25,836 nucleotides of DNA, from the IMG/VR virus record IMGVR_UViG_3300035698_012650, positions 1 through 25,836 of that record. One strand, written 5' to 3'. Below, piece by piece: positions 7,904-14,452 of this stretch. The notes beneath the pieces were generated by a model, which made no database searches, was not told where the DNA came from, and saw nothing but the letters and a program-made list of their open reading frames with translations. The translations under genes were made by a program, and so were the position numbers. Source of the DNA: a virus. Every line of letters begins with the position of its first letter. Position 1 is the stretch's first letter.

Positions 7904-8539
7904 TTATACATTTCCAAAACTGTCTTTATATCTCCATAATACTGAAGAAAAATCATTGACATTCATAGTATGAGCATCTACCGTACTATTTCCTGCACTA
8001 TTACTTGTTGCCCAAGAACCATATTCAACTTTATAATCCTCAATAGTTTTAGCTCTTATCAATCCTGCTGCTGTTGGATTACCTGAAGTAGTTACAAATT
8101 TTCTATATTCATTTCCTACTATCTGGTTAGTTAGCATTTTAAGATCTTCAGGAATTTCATTCTCATCAAAAAATCCTACTGTATTGGTCAGTTTTAATCC
8201 CTTATAATTTCTATCAACAGGTTCTTGCAAACGAATAAAATCCTTGTAAGTAAAAACCTCATAACCATAATCTCTTACTTTAACATTATTTTTATATATT
8301 TCGATACTATTTATGGTAACTATAGGAGTATTTTTAACAGTATATGTATCAATATAATCATCCGTATCAATCCATTCTTCAGCTTCGTGGTAATATAGTC
8401 TTTCCCCTATAGGATATTTATTTACTAAACTATCAATAAAATCTGAAGCTTGTGTTAATAAAGATTCAATAACTGTATCGTTACCCGAAATAGTTATTCC
8501 GTAATATAATTTAAAACTTTCTAAAGTTGAATAGTTCAT
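7904..8539 (-). CDS. Head-tail connector / adaptor, gp6-like
   Basis: A 211-aa protein whose start, 'MNYSTLESFKLYYGI', and following 'DTVIESLLTQASDFIDSLV' (residues about 20-40) match the helical opening of HK97 gp6 / SPP1 gp15-like adaptors ('v..yl.i..d..d..l..lI..A...i...'). A long beta insertion follows. The 'DLKMLTNQIVGNEYRKF' segment (about 137-153) matches the last helix of the family ('p..l..a...lv...y'). Adaptors form a 12-mer ring under the portal. It begins the connector cluster. The family usually has about 100-170 aa; this one carries extra strands between helices. Confidence 0.7.
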   Translation of the reverse strand: MNYSTLESFKLYYGITISGNDTVIESLLTQASDFIDSLVNKYPIGERLYYHEAEEWIDTDDYIDTYTVKNTPIVTINSIEIYKNNVKVRDYGYEVFTYKDFIRLQEPVDRNYKGLKLTNTVGFFDENEIPEDLKMLTNQIVGNEYRKFVTTSGNPTAAGLIRAKTIEDYKVEYGSWATSNSAGNSTVDAHTMNVNDFSSVLWRYKDSFGNV

Positions 8540-8561
8540 TATTAAAATTTAATTTATTTAG

Positions 8562-8645
8562 TTATTTATCCTTCCTTTTAATTAACTTATTTTTATCTAA
8601 CTTAATTAATTTCTTTTTCCATTTTGCAGTTCTCCGTCTAGACAT
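8562..8645 (-). CDS. Possible 27-aa strongly basic peptide
   Basis: An ATG at 8645 opens 27 codons between the holin-like gene (stop 13 bases upstream) and the connector gene (start 22 bases downstream). The peptide begins MSRRRTAKWKKKLIK, and about half of its residues are Lys or Arg. The fit into the gap and the lack of any other content there support translation. Against it, A-rich DNA gives lysine codons by chance. Function unknown. Confidence 0.35.
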   Translation of the reverse strand: MSRRRTAKWKKKLIKLDKNKLIKRKDK

Positions 8646-8658
8646 AATTAATTATAAA

Positions 8659-8886
8659 TTAGAAAATTGCTTTCACACTATCTATTATAACACCCTTTAT
8701 GAGTGCGCCAACAATACCAGCAGTAACTAGACATATCACGTATATCCATCCTTTTTCTACCCATTTTAACGAGTATCTTTTATCCATACGTTCGAATAAG
8801 TTGGCAAAATCTAAAGATAAACCCTGTACTTTATTGAATAGCTCCTTGTGTTGGTCACTGTTAGATTTTTTGTCAAAATCATCCAT
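8659..8886 (-). CDS. Small membrane protein, holin- or XhlA-like
   Basis: A 75-aa protein with a charged helical N-terminus (residues 1-40) and one membrane segment (about 48-70, 'YVICLVTAGIVGALIKGVI'), preceded by a 'KWVEKGW' interface. The layout recalls XhlA-type haemolysin/holin partner proteins: coiled coil, then one C-terminal membrane helix beginning near 'KW'. Holins of this class hold the lysin or permeabilise the inner membrane at lysis. No lysin gene is seen next to it in the window, so the lysis role is only a guess. The start ATG is at 8886. Confidence 0.5.
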   Translation of the reverse strand: MDDFDKKSNSDQHKELFNKVQGLSLDFANLFERMDKRYSLKWVEKGWIYVICLVTAGIVGALIKGVIIDSVKAIF

Positions 8887-8894
8887 ACTTGTAT

Positions 8895-9065
8895 TTATAT
8901 ATTAGTAATAGTGAAATCTCCATCAGATGTAAAGGTATGTATTGTCTTACCTCCTACTGTAGTTATTGTACCTCCTGTAGCTACCATGATTCCAGTCACA
9001 TAAGAAATTATAACGATTCCCTTGCCACCACCACCAAGTCCATGTTTATCTTTTATAATTAATAA
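8895..9065 (-). pseudogene. Remnant of a glycine-rich tail-fibre C-terminus
   Basis: The 160 bases between the holin-like gene and the 112-aa gene contain an open frame without a good start. It reads GLGGGGKGIVIISY, then GGTITTVGGKTIHTF and TSDGDFTI, ending at TAA 8897-8895. This is the typical last domain of glycine-rich phage fibre or collar proteins, in which a Gly-rich loop is followed by a 'GGTIT...IHTFTS.G.FT' strand pair. The frame is closed upstream by TGA at 9068-9066 and has no ATG before residue 27. It overlaps the end of the next gene in the +1 frame. I take it as a fragment left by recombination or insertion. Translation from a non-ATG codon or by a +1 shift out of the upstream gene cannot be excluded. 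Confidence 0.6.
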
Positions 9066-9384
9066 TCATTTTCTCGATTAATTGTCCGTAATTTTTTTCA
9101 GACATAATTCCTGCAAGGTATTTGTCTACGTTTCCAACAAATTCAGTTAGATTATTCGCTTCGGCAAATTCATTTAGTTTACCCATAATCTCTCCTTCTA
9201 TCATCTTAGGAGTAATACCAATAGAACTCAAGATAATAGTATATCTTGTTAGCTCAATTCTAGCATTCTCTTCGTTTGAAGTTTTCATTTCCTCAACCGT
9301 TGGTTGCATGCAATCATTCAACTCTTTGAAGATTTCTCTTTTTTCTTCCACTGTAGCCTCTTTTATTTGTTCTAATAAAGTCAT
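9046..9384 (-). CDS. Small helical protein of unknown function (112 aa)
   Basis: A 112-aa, highly helical, acidic protein (MTLLEQIKEATVEEKREIF at the start). I do not recognise the family. It has a single Cys and no membrane segment or signal peptide. It lies between the LamG-like gene and the glycine-rich fibre remnant, within the stretch of raised GC, and probably arrived with these. Its end overlaps the remnant frame. It could be a chaperone or a small fibre accessory protein; nothing in the sequence decides this. Confidence 0.6.
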   Translation of the reverse strand: MTLLEQIKEATVEEKREIFKELNDCMQPTVEEMKTSNEENARIELTRYTIILSSIGITPKMIEGEIMGKLNEFAEANNLTEFVGNVDKYLAGIMSEKNYGQLIEKMIINYKR

Positions 9385-9404
9385 ATTTGTAAGTTAGTTG
9401 TTAA

Positions 9405-10091
9405 TTACCATGTGCATAATATTTCTTGTAGATGATTATTCCTATCAGCTACAGATAAAGCAGAGTTGAAATTCGCAAAGTAGGCACAATCATTTTGTCC
9501 GTCATAATAAAAATTAGCAGATGAGGTTCCTTGGAAGATAGCCCCTAGAGCCATCTTTCCACCGGAGATATATAAATTCCCTAACAGAGTGCCAGAAGCT
9601 GACTCGGTATCATCAGTAGAAATTCCGTCAATAAACGTAGTTAATATACCATTGTCCCAATGAAGTATCGCTTGATGCCACTTATCATCATTGTATGTAT
9701 TTAAAGTAGTCCAAATTCTATAATTATTCACCTCCCTTACATAAAAACGAATTACTCCTCCGGGTCGGAAATCAATAGAGATTCTTGTCCCATTTATAGT
9801 TTGCTTCGCTATACTAGCAATAACTTCTGTATCTGCAACAATACTCGTATTTCGCTTAAAACGACAAGACCAAGCAAAACTATCTGAAGTATGATACTCA
9901 AAATCAGTTTGTACCATTTCTACTCTTTCCCAACTTCCTCCATAACCACAGTGATATATACCAAAATTAACGAAATCAGCCTCACCCCATGTTGCACCAC
10001 CAGTTAATAATCCATTCGTTAACCCCATTCCGTCAGCAACGAAAGTGCCTGAACCCTCCTTTAAATTATAGCTATTTTTTTTATTAGTCAT
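9405..10091 (-). CDS. LamG / concanavalin-like lectin-fold structural protein
   Basis: A 228-aa protein with the pattern of a LamG/ConA-like jelly roll. Residues about 70-85 read 'SDSFAWSCRFKRN' (strand 'sFtvs.w.k'). 'ISIDFRPGGVIRFYV' comes next, then 'YNDDKWHQAILHWDNGILTTFID' in pieces (about 133-155, the classic 'd..WHh.a...d...l.lYiDG' motif). The end is 'FANFNSALSVADRNNHLQ', close to the 'i..fnraLs..ei..ly' terminus. Such domains bind sugars or decorate the virion surface. It sits among decoration-like genes between the capsid and connector, rather than with the tail fibres, so a head-surface or receptor-binding role are both possible. DNA here is richer in GC than around it. Confidence 0.78.
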   Translation of the reverse strand: MTNKKNSYNLKEGSGTFVADGMGLTNGLLTGGATWGEADFVNFGIYHCGYGGSWERVEMVQTDFEYHTSDSFAWSCRFKRNTSIVADTEVIASIAKQTINGTRISIDFRPGGVIRFYVREVNNYRIWTTLNTYNDDKWHQAILHWDNGILTTFIDGISTDDTESASGTLLGNLYISGGKMALGAIFQGTSSANFYYDGQNDCAYFANFNSALSVADRNNHLQEILCTW

Positions 10092-10092
10092 T

Positions 10093-10797
10093 TTAGTCGT
10101 TTAGAGTGTAAAGAATTTGAGGAACAATGTAAGTATAAATATGTAATCCTTGGGGTAGTGTAGTTGTTCCTGTCACTGAAGTTATACGAGCAGTAATATT
10201 GGCACCTGCTGCTAAATCATCGTCTGCTGTAACCCTGTTTTCATTTGCTTCACTTGTGGAGCCTAAGTCAACAGCAGCGCTAAACAAAGCACCTGCGCCT
10301 TCGTAGAGGTTGTAGGCACAAGCTTCTGCGCCGCCGACAGCAGCTACATCAAGATTAGAATCAACAGGAAGAATATAAGAAGCCAGTTTGAGGTCATTTA
10401 TGGGTTTACCTTGTGAATTCGATGCGTCGACTTCTAGCCCTCCGACACCTGCGATATAAATCTCTTCTTTGTAGTCATCTACCTTACGATGAGGCGTAAT
10501 CCTGAAATCTATGTCTCCTGCTGCCATATCCGAATTCGTAACAACTGTGACTGTTACTATTCCCTCAGCTTCAGAAGCGGACTTAATATACCCATATCTT
10601 CGGGTAGAACCACCCGAGTCCGTACAGGTGAATAAACATCGAACGATTAAGTCTGCATCGTCCGCGTCTCCACTAAATGTAAACGTAGCAACAGCCGTTT
10701 GAACCCCTTCAAGATCAATCCATTGCTCTAAATAGTTTTGGTTTATGATTGGTCTACTATCGCCAACATTGTCACTAGCTTCAATTTTTATTATCAT
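10093..10797 (-). CDS. Beta-rich virion protein, possible fibre/decoration (234 aa)
   Basis: A 234-aa protein of Ser/Thr/Gly/Ala-rich strands with no charged coiled coil. The sequence 'VQTAVATFTFSGDADDADLIVRC' (read in parts, 33-55) and the closing 'GLHIYTYIVPQILYTLND' indicate a mostly beta structure like fibre or decoration proteins. I recognise no named domain. The gene stands out for base composition: the 60-base row at 10261-10320 is 53 percent GC by count, while ordinary rows nearby are under 30 percent, for example 12301-12360 at 28 percent. It contains G/C-ending codons (GCC, GCG, GAC), suggesting recent transfer from a less AT-rich source. It is separated by one base from the LamG-like gene and was probably acquired with it. 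Confidence 0.65.
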   Translation of the reverse strand: MIIKIEASDNVGDSRPIINQNYLEQWIDLEGVQTAVATFTFSGDADDADLIVRCLFTCTDSGGSTRRYGYIKSASEAEGIVTVTVVTNSDMAAGDIDFRITPHRKVDDYKEEIYIAGVGGLEVDASNSQGKPINDLKLASYILPVDSNLDVAAVGGAEACAYNLYEGAGALFSAAVDLGSTSEANENRVTADDDLAAGANITARITSVTGTTTLPQGLHIYTYIVPQILYTLND

Positions 10798-10806
10798 ATA
10801 TAATTA

Positions 10807-10911
10807 TTAGGTTTCTAAATCTGTCCATGTTTTTTCGTAAGTTCCTCCTGTTTCCATATCTACCCATGTTTGAGGATTCTCTCCGCCTGTTTCAAACGAT
10901 TCCCAGCTTTT
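10807..10911 (-). repeat. 39-base tandem coding repeat in the 62-aa gene
   Basis: Two full copies and one partial copy of a 39-base unit encode the 13-residue W..ETGG repeat. Copies have drifted at the DNA level but keep the Trp and ETGG codons, so the repeat is kept by protein function rather than being a new duplication. Confidence 0.55.
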
Positions 10912-10995
10912 TGTACTTAAATCGGAATCACCTCCCTGATCGGGGATTCCTAGTTCTATAAATCGTAGATATATTGGTACGTTTGGTATAAACAT
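10807..10995 (-). CDS. Small protein with a 13-residue tandem repeat (62 aa)
   Basis: Residues 29-62 are three consecutive copies of a 13-residue unit: KSWESFETGGENP, QTWVDMETGGTYE, KTWTDLET (last truncated by the stop). The conserved pattern is (K/Q)(S/T)W..(F/M/L)ETGG. The N-terminus 'MFIPNVPIYLRFIELGIP' is hydrophobic without a clear cleavage site. The tail aromatic/acidic repeat could be a binding or assembly peptide. It fits the gap between two structural genes (9 and 14 bases). Function unknown. Confidence 0.55.
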   Translation of the reverse strand: MFIPNVPIYLRFIELGIPDQGGDSDLSTKSWESFETGGENPQTWVDMETGGTYEKTWTDLET

Positions 10996-11009
10996 TTCTA
11001 TCGGTTATT

Positions 11010-11381
11010 TTATCCATTTACTACTGACGGAATATATAAAGACCTCATTCCAAAAAATACACTTGAAACATCATCAGTGAAATCATCATTATATTCTACT
11101 TTTAACATTCCACCTTTTTCTATAAATGGTGGCATTTTACTAAGATCAGTAAGTTGAAGTGTCTGTCTTCCTGGTCTTAATCTTAATTTATTCAAAACGC
11201 CTTTTCCTACTAAAAAACTTTCACTATTAGCAGTCTGCTTTGTATATGTAATTGGAACACCTTTACTGTTAGCAAATATACTATCATCTTGCTTATCTTC
11301 TGTCGCAGGGTTAATAACAACACCTAAAGCGTTGAGTAGTTTCTTTTTTATACTGCTACCACTAATACCAAAAGGGGACAT
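11010..11381 (-). CDS. Small virion surface/fibre-like protein (123 aa)
   Basis: A 123-aa protein. Residues about 22-31 read 'VINPATEDKQDD', the 'NPATE..q' motif that often opens linker segments in phage fibre and decoration proteins. A beta-strand domain follows ('NKLRLRPGRQTLQLTDLSKMP', read in parts). The end has aromatic strands ('VFFGMRSLYIPSVVNG'). The motif and place among decoration-like genes point to a structural role on the virion. It is probably a partner of the adjacent 312-aa protein, which shares the 'NP.P' and 'TE.TL' motifs. No enzyme features. Confidence 0.6.
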   Translation of the reverse strand: MSPFGISGSSIKKKLLNALGVVINPATEDKQDDSIFANSKGVPITYTKQTANSESFLVGKGVLNKLRLRPGRQTLQLTDLSKMPPFIEKGGMLKVEYNDDFTDDVSSVFFGMRSLYIPSVVNG

Positions 11382-11399
11382 ATTTTGTCGGTTAGGTTA

Positions 11400-12338
11400 C
11401 TAAGAAGAAATATACGCACCAACAAAAGAAACTCCATCAGTAGAATGAAAACCATTAATATACCATTTACTTAAATCTTCTAAGGATAAAGTTACCGATT
11501 CTCCAGCTGATAATAAATCGGGAGTTGCAGCTACTCCACTAGCTCCAACAACTATTCCTCCTACATTATCATCTAATGCTTTTACAGACATATATCCTTT
11601 ATTACTAACAGCAGTTATCTGAGTAGCTACTCCTGAAGCTGAAATATATTTAGATCCATCAAAAGGTACATCAGGATATTTTAATCCGTCAGCGATAATT
11701 GATAAAAAATCAGTAGGTATATCTTCATCCCCCACACCTGATACAACTACAGGTAAAGGATTAGTATCTACTAAAGTCTGTGTCAATACTTTTATAGCAT
11801 CTAAAGTTGCTTCTGTTGAAAAATCTTTTTCTGACACTGTTTCTGTCAATACCCTTAACTCCTCTAAAGTTTCTTCAGTAGCATAATCCTCTCTATTGAT
11901 ATTAGTATTCAAAATAAATTCATCTGTAGGTACAAAATTTTGACCTACTACAGTAATAATCCCACTAGAAACTAACATTTCAGCATCTGTTCTACTAATA
12001 TTCTTTGTTACTCCACCCAAAGAATCAATTTGTTGTATTGAAACTATATCTTGATCTGTTAAATCAGGATGATAGGAAGGTAAACCAGACACCAAAATTT
12101 TAGTTAAACTTGAATAAGCAGTAACAAAATCACCATCTTTTCCTGAAGATTTTCCAACCAATGCCCCTGATTCATTTGATAAATTTAAAACATCAATTTC
12201 TGCACCAGATATAGTTACACCCCCTGCAACTTCAACAGGAAACGGATTTGAACTATTTACTGGATTGCCATTTTCTGTAGCTATTTGCTTGAATCTTGGA
12301 TCTAATGTTCTAGTTTCAGTCGGTGATTTTTCTGACAT
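11400..12338 (-). CDS. Fibre- or decoration-like structural protein (312 aa)
   Basis: A 312-aa protein. The N-terminus carries 'GNPVNSSNPFPVEVAGGV' (24-41), and residues 149-189 hold two copies of a 21-residue unit, DYATEETLEELRVLTETV and DFSTEATLDAIKVLTQTL, of the 'TE.TL..i..l' kind common in phage fibres and whisker proteins. 'NPLPVVVSG' follows. The C-terminal domain (about 225-312) is beta-rich, 'PDLLSAGESVTLSLEDLSKW' in parts, as in small capsid-binding or fibre heads. Together with the 123-aa and 195-aa proteins it is likely to form surface fibres or decoration on the head. Identity as a fibre is inferred from repeats and place. Confidence 0.62.
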   Translation of the reverse strand: MSEKSPTETRTLDPRFKQIATENGNPVNSSNPFPVEVAGGVTISGAEIDVLNLSNESGALVGKSSGKDGDFVTAYSSLTKILVSGLPSYHPDLTDQDIVSIQQIDSLGGVTKNISRTDAEMLVSSGIITVVGQNFVPTDEFILNTNINREDYATEETLEELRVLTETVSEKDFSTEATLDAIKVLTQTLVDTNPLPVVVSGVGDEDIPTDFLSIIADGLKYPDVPFDGSKYISASGVATQITAVSNKGYMSVKALDDNVGGIVVGASGVAATPDLLSAGESVTLSLEDLSKWYINGFHSTDGVSFVGAYISS

Positions 12339-12367
12339 CTTAGTATATTAAAATATTATTTTATACT

Positions 12368-12412
12368 AGCTCTACTTATATTCTACCCATAAGGCTTCTT
12401 ATAAGTAGAGCT
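12368..12412 (-). repeat. Perfect 13-bp intergenic hairpin
   Basis: AGCTCTACTTATA and its exact reverse complement TATAAGTAGAGCT flank a 19-base loop in the 90-base gap between the 195-aa and 312-aa genes. No T-run follows immediately on the minus strand; the sequence after it is A/T-rich. It could be a weak terminator, an RNase site or a stability element between highly and weakly expressed structural genes. Confidence 0.65.
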
Positions 12413-12428
12413 TTAATTCTGATTAACC

Positions 12429-13016
12429 TTATACTAGATAAGTGTTATAGTAAGCTACAAAATCTTTACTACCATCAGGAGAAGTAGTAGGCGTTACAGT
12501 ATTATTGGTAACATCAGTAGCCGAATCATCTTCAGCAGTTCCGTCTACGGTCAATTTTTGCAAATCTGCTTCTAAACTAATCGGTCTATTCAACCCTAAT
12601 TTTTCAGTAGAACCTATCTCGATAGTTTCTACACCTGAACTTGCTACAGCAGGGAAATCAATAAAATCTACGGATGTAAATGCTTTATTACCATTAACCG
12701 CACTAGATCCTGAAGCTAAGATTGTTTCACTTATACTATTTCCTGCCCAATTCTTACCATATATAGTTACATTTCCATATACATCAGCAGAACTACCTTT
12801 TACTTTCAATGCTCTTGGTACATCTGGATCTGTTATACCTCCTGATACAGCTAATACAGCTGCACTAGATAGAGTATAAGCGGCTTTTATCGCATCGTCA
12901 GCTTCTGCATCAGGTGCTGCAATATATTGAGCTATAGGTAGTTTTCCTAAAGGGGTATCATAGGCATACCCTTTACTTATTTGTCCTAAAGTTTTACTAA
13001 GTCGTTTTTCAATCAT
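12429..13016 (-). CDS. Probable capsid decoration protein (195 aa)
   Basis: The 195-aa protein has a central repeat-like beta domain, 'DPDVPRALKVKGSSADVYGNVTIYGKNWAGNSISETI' (read in parts, 63-99), ending with 'NKAFTSVDFIDFPAV' (about 110-124). This pattern, 'PR.l.v........G.vti.G.d..G..i.Eti......v.g.kaF..v..i.fpa', is widespread in phage structural proteins near the major capsid gene. The preceding region is Ala-rich (AAPDAEADDAIKAA). Genes of this type encode abundant head decoration or surface proteins. It follows the 111-aa gene after two bases, in the same unit as the capsid. The exact function is not proven by sequence. Confidence 0.65.
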   Translation of the reverse strand: MIEKRLSKTLGQISKGYAYDTPLGKLPIAQYIAAPDAEADDAIKAAYTLSSAAVLAVSGGITDPDVPRALKVKGSSADVYGNVTIYGKNWAGNSISETILASGSSAVNGNKAFTSVDFIDFPAVASSGVETIEIGSTEKLGLNRPISLEADLQKLTVDGTAEDDSATDVTNNTVTPTTSPDGSKDFVAYYNTYLV

Positions 13017-13018
13017 AA

Positions 13019-13354
13019 TTATTTTTTAGAGGTTTTTATATTTTCTTCTTTGTTTCCCTCCCCTTTATCAACAGGTTTTTTTATATTTTCTTTATCGTCA
13101 GAAATTTCTTTTTCAATTACCTTAGTTTTATTCTTTGATCCTTTCTTTCTACCTCTTGATTTTTTAGGGGCTTTTGGTACTACATCATTAACTTCTATTT
13201 TACTTAGAACCTCATATCCATTCTGGGGTAAGAACTCTAAGTATGTAGAAGGAATTTCTGTTATCCCCTCTTTAAATTTCACTATGAAACCATTTAAATT
13301 CAAGGTTTCATTTGGATAATCTAAAGATTTAATTTTAATTAAACTTTTTTTCAT
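13019..13354 (-). CDS. Small protein with lysine-rich tail and AT-hook-like patch (111 aa)
   Basis: The first 55 residues form a compact mixed domain ('NLNGFIVKFKEGITEIPSTYLEF' in parts); residues 60-111 are a charged, disordered tail including 'KKSRGRKKGSKNK' (64-76), which looks like an AT-hook or simple DNA-binding patch. It lies directly downstream of the major capsid gene. Small proteins at this place include head-tail or capsid-vertex proteins, often called hypothetical. Its basic tail could touch packaged DNA, which is an inference. No known family recognised. Confidence 0.6.
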   Translation of the reverse strand: MKKSLIKIKSLDYPNETLNLNGFIVKFKEGITEIPSTYLEFLPQNGYEVLSKIEVNDVVPKAPKKSRGRKKGSKNKTKVIEKEISDDKENIKKPVDKGEGNKEENIKTSKK

Positions 13355-13390
13355 AACATAATCCGTTAACTTGTAATATTTTTATTCGCG

Positions 13391-13423
13391 GTAGGGATAT
13401 ACTATTTTTTAATATACCCCTAC
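13391..13423 (-). repeat. Intergenic hairpin after the major capsid gene
   Basis: On the minus strand GTAGGGGTAT pairs with ATATCCCTAC (10 bp with one G-U) around a 13-base loop. It lies 31 bases beyond the capsid stop. No run of T's follows, so full termination is unlikely; it may protect the capsid transcript or reduce read-through. Confidence 0.6.
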
Positions 13424-13453
13424 GGTATTTTCATGTTGACTAAACAAGATCAA

Positions 13454-14422
13454 TTATGAAATTCTAACATTCCTAATTCTTACATGAAATTCTTCCGCTC
13501 GGCATACAAGAACAGTACATTCAGTAACCATGAACTTAATAGAAGCACCTGTTCTATCCAGCATACTTTTACCAAGAGAATATAGATCTTCCATATAGAT
13601 AACATCTTGTCCTGCGGTCTTTTCAGTAACTACATATATATCAGAAACAATATTACCAACATATGTAGTAGAATCATCAGCAATAGCAAAAGTAGGAACA
13701 AAAGGTATTTTACCTATCATCGACTGATAAAAACCAATATCAACACCTGTAGAAACTTGATTAGTCTGGTCTAGATTTACTCTGACATCTCCTTGTAATG
13801 ACTGATTTATAGCTCTCTTCATTCCATAAGAACAATAGATAGCTGTAGGTCTTACTCCATATCCATTTACAATATCGACAATCGCTTGATCCAAAAGATC
13901 AGTTCTAAATCCAAGAGCATTATTATTATCATTAATAATGTTACTTGTGATATAAGTTTGAAGTCCGTCAAACTGAAGAGCTGAAGTACTTGTATTTCCA
14001 GTTACAATTAACTGTTCCTCATCTTGTATCACTTCTCTAATAGCTACTTCAGTCTGCTCACTTTCTTGTTCAAGGAAAGTCTTACCTGCTGCAAGCATCC
14101 TATCAGTAATACTCTTAACTTTACCAAGTTCTTTGTATATCGCTGATCTCCTTACATAAGTCGTATCATCTTCACTAGGAGTTCCTCCTTCGGCAAATTC
14201 TGAATTATTTAAACCCATTCCTGTCATAACATTCCAAGAAGCCGCTAAACCTGAACCAGATTTACGCGGTAACCTATCCTTCAGAGGGGTTTCCTTATAA
14301 GGAAGTCTGTCTACAAAACTAGATAAGTTTTCTCTTACCAGTATCGGACCAGCTATATAAGTTGGCGTATTCAGTACTTTGTTAACATTTTCCAATGTTT
14401 TGTCTAAATTTAATGCATCCAT
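13454..14422 (-). CDS. Major capsid protein, HK97 fold
   Basis: The 322-aa protein lies directly after the protease-scaffold gene, as major capsid genes do. Residues about 28-75 ('RENLSSFVDRLPYKETPLKDRLPR' in parts) form the N-arm and E-loop region. The P-domain helices and the A-domain follow, with 'ALGFRTDLLDQAIVDIV' (about 168-184), 'RPTAIYCSYGMKRAINQSL' (about 191-209) and 'GKIPFVPTFAIADD' (about 236-249), then 'DIYVVTEKTAGQDVIYMEDLYSL'. This is the usual path of HK97-fold capsids of the DUF5309 or SU10 type. No N-terminal delta domain is evident, which fits the separate scaffold upstream. It has an ATG at 14422 with leader AACAAACAGAA and no Shine-Dalgarno. Confidence 0.88.
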   Translation of the reverse strand: MDALNLDKTLENVNKVLNTPTYIAGPILVRENLSSFVDRLPYKETPLKDRLPRKSGSGLAASWNVMTGMGLNNSEFAEGGTPSEDDTTYVRRSAIYKELGKVKSITDRMLAAGKTFLEQESEQTEVAIREVIQDEEQLIVTGNTSTSALQFDGLQTYITSNIINDNNNALGFRTDLLDQAIVDIVNGYGVRPTAIYCSYGMKRAINQSLQGDVRVNLDQTNQVSTGVDIGFYQSMIGKIPFVPTFAIADDSTTYVGNIVSDIYVVTEKTAGQDVIYMEDLYSLGKSMLDRTGASIKFMVTECTVLVCRAEEFHVRIRNVRIS

Positions 14423-14452
14423 TTCTGTTTGTTAATTCTTCTAAATTTCTTT

